This document shows, piece after piece, positions 55,690 to 64,000 of a stretch of DNA of 64,000 nucleotides. The translations under genes and the position numbers were made by a program. The DNA comes from Mauremys mutica (taxonomy: Eukaryota; Chordata; Testudines; Geoemydidae), in assembly GCF_020497125.1 (NCBI RefSeq), contig NC_059072.1, positions 269,248,045 through 269,312,044 of the forward strand. Direction: 5' to 3'. The notes under the pieces were generated by a model that ran no database searches, was not told the DNA's origin, and worked only from the letters and a program-made list of their open reading frames with translations. The first letter of the stretch is position 1. Each line of letters opens with the position of its first letter.

Positions 55690-58600
55690 TTGTAATGCCA
55701 ACTGGCATTGGTTTAATGCCAACCAGTTGGAATTTTAATGCCAACTGATTCTGGTGTGTACATTCTGGTTCCCCTAAGAATGTCTGTGAGGTCTTAAATG
55801 AAAGCCAAGGTCATGCTAAGTCGTTAATATTGTTGTGAAATGTATGTACAGATACTATGTAAGGAGTTATGTCTACTTATACTGAAAATATGTTTTTAAA
55901 GTCTGTATCGAGGTATCAGTCACAAGCAAAGGTGAAAGACAGGTTTTCCATCAGACAAGAGAAGAAATGTATACCTCTCTGTCGGGCTGTAACACTTAAC
56001 ACACTAGATGCCCATTTACATGTGAAGTCAATAGGGAAGCAGCACGCAGGAAAAACAAACCATGGGTGGTTATCCTGTCTCTGAGTACAGACAATGAACT
56101 TTGGGTGTATATTTAGGAAAGAAAGAAGAGACCCCCTCATCCTGCACCTAAACAAAAAATGGGCAGTGCAATTACATTCATGAACATGGGATTTCAGCCA
56201 AGCTTGGTTGAAAACACTGCAAAGGACTTGGGATTAGATAACCTCCTATCTAAAGATGCTTAACCTGTTAGTTTAGTCTAGAAAGAAAGTTACAATTCTA
56301 TGTTTTATATGTAACCATTTGTTTCCAATAGTCTTCATCATTATCGTCTGAATCTCTAGTTTTTAATGATATATTTGTAGTGAAAACAAGAATAAGTTTA
56401 TCTCAGTCCTGTATTGTTAAACAAATTGCTGGTCCTGAGCTGAATCTTACAAGAGTGGTGTGTGCACGACAGACCTGGTATTTCTGTGAGGCCTGGTCTA
56501 CACTAGGCGTTTAAATCGGTTTTAGGAGCCTAAAACCGATTTAACGCCACAACCGTCCACACTAGGAGGCACCTTATATCGATTTTAATGGCTCTTTAAA
56601 TCGGTTTCTGTACTCCTGCCCGACGAGAGGAGTAGCGCTAATATCGGTATTAACATATCGGAATAGGGTTAGTGTGGCCGCAATCGACGGTATTGGCCTC
56701 CGGGAGCTATCCCACAGTGCACCACTGACCGCTCTGGACAGCATTCTCAACTCGGATGCACTGGCCAGGTAAACAGGAAAAGCCCCGCGAACTTTTGAAT
56801 ATTTCCTGTTTGCCCAGCGTGGAGCTCCGATCAGCACGGGTGGCGATGCAGTCCGAAATCAAAATAAAAAAAGAGCTCCCGCATGGACCATGCGGATGTG
56901 ATCGCTGTAAGGGCAGGCAAATCCGTTCTATCCGTTCTATCAGCGCTCCGTTACAGAAGATGAAATTCAGAATCCTTTTTTAAAAATCTCCAGACAGACG
57001 CCATAGCAGGGACTCAGCGCACTGCAGCGTGACAAGCGTAACGGAAAGCCAAAGAATCAAATGGATGCGCATGGACTGGAGGACTGAAGCTATCCCACAG
57101 TTCCTGCAGCCTCCTAAAATTATTTGCATTCTTGGCTGAGCTCCAAATGCTTCTAGGGTCAAACACAGTGCCCGCGGGTCAGGGCATAGCTTGGCAATCT
57201 ACTCACCCACCCCCCACCCACCCCCAGAAGCGAAAGGTAAAACAATCCTCTGACTCTTTTACATGTCACCCTATCTTTACTGAATGCTGCAGATAGACGC
57301 GATAGTGCAGCACTCAACACCAACATCCTTGCTCCCCCCCCCGCCATGGGCGGCTGATGGTACAAAAGGATGGAAATCCATCTTCATCATCAGCATAAGC
57401 TGATCGTACAAAATGATGGAAATCCATCCTCATCATCAGCCTCAGCTGATGGTACAAAAGGACTGGTAACCGTCCTCGTCATCAGCCTATTGGCCCTAAT
57501 TTTTTCTGGTGGATGGATGGTGCAATATGGCTGGTAACCATCCTCATCATAGCAACAGGGGGCTGAGCTCCATCAGCCCCCACCCTTCATGTGTAAAGAA
57601 AAGATTCAGTTGCCCCTGGACTAGCAGTGGGATGCTGGGCTTCTCGCCTACACACTGCTTAATGTCCTGTCTGGACTATCATAGCAGCTGGAGGCTGCCT
57701 TCCACTCATTTCTCACTAACAAGTCAGTGTGTCTTATTCCTGCATTCTTTATTAATTCATCACACAAGTGGGGGGACAATGCTACGGTAGCCTAGAAAGG
57801 CTGGGGGAAGAACGGAATCAACAGGTGGGGTTGTTACAGGAGCACCCCCTGTGAATAGCATACAGATAATAATTTCTGCGGGCTCTGACACAGAGCAGGT
57901 GGTTCTCTAGCACACTTGCCTATATTAGGCAGCACTGATTCTATTTTTAGATACCAAAAAGGAGGGATTGACTCAGGGAGTCATTCCCAATTTTTGCTTT
58001 TGCGCCCCTGGCTGATCGGCCAGGGGCACTTATGACAGCAGCCAATGGTACAAAACGATGGAAGGTACAATATGGCTAGTAACCACTCTTGGCTTTTGCA
58101 CCCCTGGCTGATTGACCAGGGGCACTAGCAGCAAATGGTACAAAAGGACTGGTAGCCATGATCATCCTCAGTTCCAATTTATGGAAGGGTTTGGATGGTG
58201 CAATATGGCTAGTAACCATCTCTGCTGTCATGCAAAAGCAAAAGCATGCTTCTGTGTAGCGCTGCTGAATCGCCTCTGTGAGCGGCATCTAGTACACATA
58301 CGGTGAGAGTCACAAACGGCAAAAAAAGCTCCATGATTGCCATGCTATGGCATCTGCCAGAGGGAATAGCTACCCACAGTGCAACGCTCCAGAAATCGAC
58401 GCTAGCCTCGGACCATGGACGCACACCACCGATTTAATGTGTTTAGTGTGGCCGCGCGCACTCGATTTTATAAAATCTAGACGTACCCTGAGTGTTCAGT
58501 GGATAAGGGATGAGACACTACAGGGGATGGCTTCAGAGGGACTCAGGTGCACTAATTGTTAATCTGCAAGGGGAAGTAAGGGCTGGTATAGCCCAGAGGA

Positions 58601-58728
58601 GAGTGCTTGGGTAGCTATAACAGGCTGGTGGTGGTAGGGAGCTTATACCCAGTTTAGCACAAGTAAGACTCCCTCTCACTGAGGCTGGGGTTAAGAAGGT
58701 ACTCAGAGTCCTGGGTACCCATCACAAT
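55690..58728 (+). mobile_element. LTR-like sequence interrupted by a Harbinger-like element
   Basis: About 800 bp on the left (55690-56489) and 240 bp on the right (58489-58728) read as one LTR-like repeat ending GGGTACCCATCA. The left start is uncertain: TAATGCCAAC occurs three times near 55695-55740. No TSD was found, so the class is a guess. Confidence 0.4.
56490..58488. mobile_element. Harbinger-like DNA transposon, non-autonomous, 2.0 kb
   Basis: The ends GGCCTGGTCTAC and the inverse of GTCTAGACGTACCC are related, flanked by TGA on both sides (56487-56489 and 58489-58491). A hairpin of TTTAAATCGGTTTTAGG type lies just inside the left end (about 56510-56545). The inner part repeats segments with GATGGTACAAAAGGA, GGTAACCAT and CCTCATCATCAG several times (57350-58230). 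No transposase frame. Confidence 0.72.
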
Positions 58729-60164
58729 TATACTATAAACTGAGCTTACCTTTCCAAGTGAGTTTTGCATACGGGCTACCCAAAGTCAGCAGCCCCTTTC
58801 TTCGGCTATCCCTTGATACAAGGATGATGTCTGCCAAGGCGGTTCATTGCTGAGCTTTTAGGTGGCTAAGGAGCCCAATTTGTGCCCTGCAGATTTTCCC
58901 ACAGAATTGACAGCTGTAATCTTGGAGGAGACATAGTTGTTGGCTGGACTGTTGTGCACTTTCCTCCTTTGTCACTTCTCTGTCTCATGAGCACGTCTGT
59001 TCTCCTCAAAGTGAGCTGTGGGTCAGTGTATGGTGTGGCACCCCTGTGTTCTGTTCCACGCCAAGTCCTCCCAGTTTGTTGGGTTGATGCCTCCCTTTTA
59101 AGGTGTACTTTCAGTATGTCTTTGAAGTGCTTTCGCTGCCCTCCACAAGCCCTTCTTCCTTGACTTCACTGAGAGAAGAGTACTTGCTTCTGGAAGCGAG
59201 TGTCAGGCATATATACGGAGTTGTTGTTTCATGACCTGCGCTTCTACACTGCTGATGTTGGCTGCAGAGAGAATGCTGATATACCTACCATCGACTGTTA
59301 ACAAATACAAACATTTTAGAAAGGTCAGAGCCAGTCTATAGGCCTTTTTGCTCTGGGTGTAATGGATGTGAAAACTCTCTTGTAAATAGTGTTTCGAATT
59401 TTATGAATATGGTCACATATGCTTTAGAGTTTAAAAAGATTCTAAAGATTACAAGATTATGCCAGCTAGTTTTGAACAAGCCAGTCATATCCAGGGCAAT
59501 GGAAAATTATGAAAAGAATATGAGATGCCAAGATTTGCATTTTGTCATAAGCAATTGCTGCTTTAGAGCACCTTTCTACTAAGCAAAATGAGGGTTTTTT
59601 TCCTTCTTCACAATTGAAATCTTCCACCTGTTTTTCTTTTGTTTTTGTTCTTGAGATGTTTTCATGAGCAACCACCGATCACGTCCTCAGCATTTCTAGT
59701 TCTGAAAGTGTATATCACGTCTAGCGCTGCTATATGCAGAATGCTAGGGAAAGCAGTGGATAGCAAAAGAGCTCTCAAGGGGTAGTGGGATGCTTGGTCT
59801 AAAGCTTAAAAAAAAGATATACATGAGGTGACATATGCCACCATGTTCTTCTCGAGGGGCTGCCCGGGTGGAGGCTGTGGTGCATTGCTTCCTCTATCCT
59901 GCAGCTGACAGCAGGATCAGGATGGTAAGGCTTTTGAGGACGTGCTCTCAGAAAAAGAGAAATCTCTCAGGCACCTTCACCAAGTTCTACTCAAACCTCA
60001 GTAAACAACTACTTACCAATGGGTGCAATTTCTGAGGCACAATTATACTCTGTGCAAGAGCCATCTCTAAATGCACACACTCCTACCCCCTTGGTAAGAC
60101 AAATATCAATTCTTTTTTATTATTTCATTGATGCTTCAACAATGTGCTTGGCCCATTCCAGTAA
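58729..60164. other. Intergenic: possible old LINE sequence, otherwise nothing
   Basis: 58790-59290 has the feel of an old dispersed repeat in reverse orientation, but I see no decisive motif. 59290-60160 is unassigned. Confidence 0.35.
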
Positions 60165-60334
60165 TAATCATACTAATACCTTGTGCTTCATACTGCTTTT
60201 CAGCAGTAGTCCCAAAGCACTTTACAGAGGAGGTCAGTATCATTATCTTTTTTACGGAGAGGGAAACTGAGGCACAGAAGTGACATGACTTGCCCAAAGT
60301 CACCCAGCAGACTAATGGAAAAAACAAGACTAGA
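60165..60334 (-). mobile_element. MIR-type SINE, reverse orientation
   Basis: GAAACTGAGGCACAGAAGTG, CTTGCCCAAAGTCACCCAGC and CAAAGCACTTTACAGA are the reversed MIR core and 3' end. Confidence 0.8.
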
Positions 60335-60342
60335 ACTTAAGT

Positions 60343-60588
60343 CAGGGGTCCCCAACGTGGTGCCAGTGGGTGCCATAGCACCCCCTGGGGCATCTAAAAG
60401 TGCGCCTGGGTACTGGCCAGCAGACGAGCATCTGCCGAAATGCCGCTGAAATTTGGCAGTATTTTAGCAGCGATGCCTCTGGATGACGCCGCTTGTCGGT
60501 GGCATTTCGGCAGATGCTTGTCCGCCTCCACGGTCCTCCGTGGCTTGTCGTCTGGCGCCCACCAGACAAAAAAGGTTGGGGACCACTG
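60343..60588. mobile_element. hAT MITE with perfect TSD
   Basis: The ends CAGGGGTCCCCAACG and TTGGGGACCACTG are inverted. The TSD ACTTAAGT occurs at 60335-60342 and 60589-60596. Length 246 bp. It is inserted directly beside the MIR copy. Confidence 0.92.
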
Positions 60589-60997
60589 ACTTAAGTAATC
60601 TGTAACCAAGCCTAGCATGCTGTCTTCTAGTACAAATCAAAGCCATGTACCCATCACCTAAGGAGGTTACAGGCTAACTGCTGATGCAATGAGGGGAGTA
60701 ACAAGGCAATACAGAGGAAGAGAACAGGGCAACCCTCAATAAAATTATTTGGGTGCTTAGAGCTGCCTAGTTCTCAGAAAGATGGAACAACCCTGTGTCC
60801 CTGAAGTAGCCCTCAATGCAGGTGGTTCTTGCTTTGTACTTACATTCGTCCATTATGTGGGTTTCCTGTGATAGCATCCACCTTTGTCACCGTGCATGTT
60901 GCCCACATTGGACAATCTCCATCAGAGCTGGCATGTCCGGGAGTGGTCTCTTTCGCTCTTTCCAGGGGTGGAAAAAAGAAAGTGATGGGCTCATCAA

Positions 60998-61237
60998 CAG
61001 GGCCAGCTCCAGCTTTTCTGCCACCCCAAGCAAAAAAACAAAAAAAGAGCGGCACTTCGGCGGCAGCTCAGTCGTGCCACTTCTTCTGCGGCACTTCGGC
61101 GGTGGGTCCTCCCTCCCTCCCTTCCTCAGCAGTGGGAATTCGGTGGCAGCTCAAAGAGAAAGAGAGGAAATGAGGGACTGAATTACTGCCAAGGACCCAG
61201 ACATGCCGCCCAGATATCGGATGGAATGCTGGCCCTG
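60998..61237. mobile_element. hAT MITE, family B, copy 2
   Basis: The ends CAGGGCCAGC and GCTGGCCCTG are exact inverse copies. The TSD is CTCATCAA (60990-60997) against CTAATCAA (61238-61245), 7 of 8. It shares TGCCACCCCAAGCA with copy 1. Confidence 0.88.
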
Positions 61238-61468
61238 CTAATCAACAACCTTAGCAGCCAAACAGAAGGTAGAGTAGAGTGAGGGGATAATCTTTCCCCT
61301 CTACCCAACGGAAATATGAACAGTGCAACCTCTCCCAGTTTAATCCTTCTGGAATGCTGTGAGTTGCAAATGTGGAAGTAGAGCAAGAACTGACAGAGAT
61401 TTGAAGGGGATTTCAATGCAAACAGTCCCTTCTGTGAGCAAGAGTCAGGGTAGCTGTAACCCTAATAA

Positions 61469-61826
61469 TGTGAGACTTGTAGAAGTGAGGATTGTGTGAG
61501 GCGAGTGGGGAAAAAAACCTATGTGAGAAGTTGTTGCGACCTTGTGTTAGATAAAGTATGGAATGAAGACTATAGTCTAAATAAAAGTGAGAAAAATAAG
61601 ATATCAGGTTGACCTATGTATAAACAAAATGCAGCTGTTGCTCATTATTGTATGTAACAAAAAGTATAAATGCTTGCTGTAACTGTTTGCCTGTAGAGAG
61701 ACCTGCCCACGTGGGGGAAACCCTGTGTCCTGGTGCACTCTCTCCCTCCATGCAATTGCTAGAGAATAAAGTATCTGACTTGCTGCACCCAACCAGAGAA
61801 TGAGAACTCTGTTTTTCTCTGACACA
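61469..61826 (+). mobile_element. Solo LTR, 358 bp
   Basis: TGTGAG...GACACA with a 5-bp TSD AATAA (61464-61468 and 61827-61831). A TATAAA box is at 61665-61670 and an AATAAA signal at 61765-61770, so it is in plus orientation. No internal genes adjoin it. Confidence 0.85.
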
Positions 61827-61831
61827 AATAA

Positions 61832-62929
61832 AAGCACAGAGATGTGAAGATCCAAATATGAGTTGCTCCAGCTCTACCTACTCCCACATGCATGTGCATA
61901 AAGCCCTGTAACTTTATATAATTGGAATGATCGTATATATTGAAATAAATGTATACACTGAGAATAAGCTGTGTTTTTGCAAATATGAGGAGTTAGACTT
62001 GTAAATAAACCTAGGAACTTGTGCAGAGCTATACATCCAGAACATACATGTAGCTGGAGCATTAGGTGATAAATCAAACCCTTGGAGATGTTGAAGGAAA
62101 AACTACTCTACTTGTTCCTAAGACCAGAGGGTTGGGGGCTGAACACTGTCAAGCTGGCCAACTCTCTCCCCACTTCTCATGCACCTGCTACTGTTTGAGT
62201 TATCAGGGAGCAAAATAAAGGCATTAAAAGTGTTGTGCTATGAAAAAACCTCACACTTCATTCATGTTTTGATAACTCCCAAAATGGCCATACCGACCTG
62301 ATCAGCCTTTAAACAACACCAAAAATCAAAGCCAGTATTTTGGGACTCAGGAGCAATACAAGAAATTTTATTCCTAAAGATCTTTTTTTTTCCTCCAGCA
62401 AATTATATGCATCTGGAAATAGAGGGGTATAATGAAAGGATTTTTATATTGCTATTAATCATAATTATCTGTATATAGTAAGGCAAAATGTATTTGCAGG
62501 GATCGCTTGGTGAATATTGTCTTTGCTATATTCTATGTGATAGGTAATAGATGTGTTTAGCAGCAACTGGCTTTTTTATTTCAAGCACTGATCTGTTTTA
62601 TTTACATAAAGTGTGTCTATCTGAAAAACACTGAGAATGTGCAAAAAACAAGTCTTTCCCATGGGTTTTCTTGCATGTGTGTGTCACGCTGATGGTGGAG
62701 AGGGGGGTGCCTACACAAACATTTCATTATGTAATTTAATACATGGGAAACACTAACTAGTTTAGGAGCTGCTGAAGGGCAGAGAAGGTATAGTTCCCTG
62801 TATTTTCCCCACACTGAGTATTTAATGCTCAGCAAAGAACAATTTATAACAAATATAAAACAGCTATAAGGAGAGGCTGACCACAGTGAAATGACTTTTC
62901 AAAGAGTCCCTGAAGCCAACTGAGCATAA
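61832..62929. other. Intergenic: nothing recognised
   Basis: AT-rich unassigned sequence between the solo LTR and the tRNA gene. Confidence 0.45.
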
Positions 62930-63002
62930 GCCGAAATAGCTCAGTTGGGAGAGCGTTAGACTGAAGATCTAAAGGTCCCTGGTTCGATCCCGGGTTTCGG
63001 CA
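62930..63002 (+). tRNA. tRNA-Phe (anticodon GAA)
   Basis: A 73-nt gene with a perfect acceptor stem GCCGAAA/TTTCGGC and discriminator A. The A box TAGCTCAGTTGG is at 62937-62948 and the B box GGTTCGATCCC at 62981-62991. The anticodon GAA is at 62963-62965 in the loop CTGAAGA. It has no intron and no encoded CCA. Stems and boxes are intact, so it should be transcribed by RNA polymerase III. As far as I remember it is identical to the vertebrate consensus, which argues against a SINE-derived pseudogene. Confidence 0.98.
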
Positions 63003-63008
63003 GAGGAG

Positions 63009-63018
63009 TTTTGCTTTT
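63009..63018 (+). terminator. RNA polymerase III terminator
   Basis: Two T4 runs (63009-63012 and 63015-63018), starting 7 nt after the tRNA end. Confidence 0.8.
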
Positions 63019-63019
63019 G

Positions 63020-63560
63020 TGCGACGTGACTCTCCGCTGTTCTACCCCCCCAGGTGGGGAACAGCCTAGGCTACAGGCGCGGAGAGGCTGGGGCGCGGTA
63101 CTCCCCGGGGTGGGGGCAGGCGCCGCAGTGTCCGGGGCAGCAGCCAGCGGCCGCGCCGAGCTCCGCGTGTGCCGGGGCCCAGAGGCGGGAAGTTGCCGGA
63201 ACCGGGGCGGCCGCGGGGCGGGTCTGACCCGCCCCGGGGCTGGGTGGGGTTACAGGCCCAGCGCGGCCCAGCGCCCCCTGATCCGCCGCGGTATTGCGGC
63301 TCCTACCGCCCATTGCGAGCAACGGACCCAAGCTGGCCACCCGCGGCGGCCGAGGCCGGGGAGCGGCTCTGGGAGACGCCAGCAGCTCCGCGTCGCGCAC
63401 CGCCTGGCCCCCCGCCTCCACCCCGGCCGGCGGGGCTCGGTGCCGCCGAGCTGCGTGTGTGTCTCCGCGTCCGGCGGGGCGAGGGGAGACCCGTGCAGCC
63501 TTGCACGCGTCGGTCTCCCCGTTGCCGCCCTGGGCCCGCTGTAATTCGCTCTGACGGGAC
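63020..63560. promoter_or_regulatory. CpG island without an assigned gene
   Basis: Very GC-rich, CpG-dense sequence that ends abruptly in an A/T run at about 63580. Open frames on both strands (for example 63071-63658 minus) follow from composition and show no domain. It may be the promoter of a gene or non-coding RNA beyond the right edge, or open chromatin linked to the tRNA gene. Confidence 0.65.
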
Positions 63561-63724
63561 TTTCTTCCCTTACCATTACCAAAAAAAAAAATAATAATTC
63601 TTCCCTTATTGTTCTGTGCACGGTAACCTTTACCCTGGTTTGTGCAGGTTGTTGGCACTGTGCTATTTAATTTACATTTTTAATAGCAAGCAAGCACTGA
63701 GAATATTAATTGATGATAGCAGCT

Positions 63725-63979
63725 CAGAGGTCCCCAAACTTTGGGGTGCACCCCCCCCAAGGGGGCACAGAGGACCATTTAGGGGGGCATGCCTGGGCCA
63801 GCCCTCATGCGGGCAGGGAGAGAGTGTCACCCTGCTCAGCTCCTGGCCCTAGCCCTGTCCCCAGCCCTGGCTCCAGCCTTAGCCCTCTTACCCCTGGCCT
63901 CAGCCCCCTTCCTAGAGCCATGGCCCTGATCCTGGCCCTGGCTCAAGGGGAAGCAAGGTAAAAAGTCTGGGGAGCACTG
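63725..63979. mobile_element. hAT MITE, 255 bp
   Basis: The ends CAGAGGTCCCCAAAC and the inverse of GTCTGGGGAGCACTG are related. The TSD is TAGCAGCT (63717-63724) against TAGTAGCT (63980-63987), 7 of 8. Confidence 0.82.
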
Positions 63980-64000
63980 TAGTAGCTTAAGCAATCACAT

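Noticed and set aside
63071..63658. 195-codon minus-strand and 177-codon plus-strand open frames after the tRNA
   Set aside because: CpG-island composition effect; the products are Arg/Gly/Pro/Ala-rich without motifs, and no splice structure is convincing.
63020..64000. First exon of DCT, the neighbour expected from human gene order
   Set aside because: No tyrosinase-family leader or cysteine-rich start is readable here, and a CpG island is not what I would expect for that promoter.

Overview
The window is vertebrate nuclear DNA. Two spliced protein genes lie head to head around a CpG-rich promoter, and nearly everything else is intron or intergenic DNA filled with transposon remnants. The repeat mix (several CR1 LINEs with different 3' tails, many hAT and Harbinger-type MITEs, Penelope-like remnants, solo LTRs, ancient MIR/CORE-SINEs) points to a non-avian sauropsid. 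I recognise several families as typical of turtle genomes, so a turtle is the best guess. Nothing prokaryotic is present.

Left part (1-13047): the 5' end of GPR180 on the minus strand. Coding exons 3, 2 and 1 lie at 2413-2613, 7839-7997 and 12906-13047. They encode the signal peptide and part of the luminal/extracellular N-terminal domain; the seven-transmembrane part lies beyond the left edge. The introns hold two related LTRs, hAT MITEs and a short Penelope-like terminal element.

Centre (13048-47103): a 568-bp divergent promoter region, then the complete TGDS gene on the plus strand. Its twelve coding exons all have GT/AG boundaries and matching phases. They give a 361-residue extended short-chain dehydrogenase/reductase of the dTDP-glucose 4,6-dehydratase family. 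The introns carry CR1 copies in both orientations, three copies of one hAT MITE family with perfect 8-bp target-site duplications (TSDs), a decayed Harbinger transposase, a solo LTR, and a 2.1-kb hAT-type element containing a minisatellite.

Right part (47104-64000): no protein gene that I recognise. It holds a Penelope-like element with inverted terminal copies, a CR1 split by a hAT, further hAT MITEs, a 2-kb Harbinger-like element nested in LTR-like sequence, a second solo LTR, an intact tRNA-Phe(GAA) gene, and a CpG island with no gene assigned to it.

The two protein genes are linked by their shared promoter region rather than by an obvious common pathway. TGDS is a sugar-nucleotide enzyme and GPR180 a membrane receptor-like protein. 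I found no new gene system. The most interesting material is in the mobile-element structures: hammerhead-like folds in Penelope-type ends, fold-back duplications, nested insertions, and a microsatellite inside a TGDS splice-acceptor tract.
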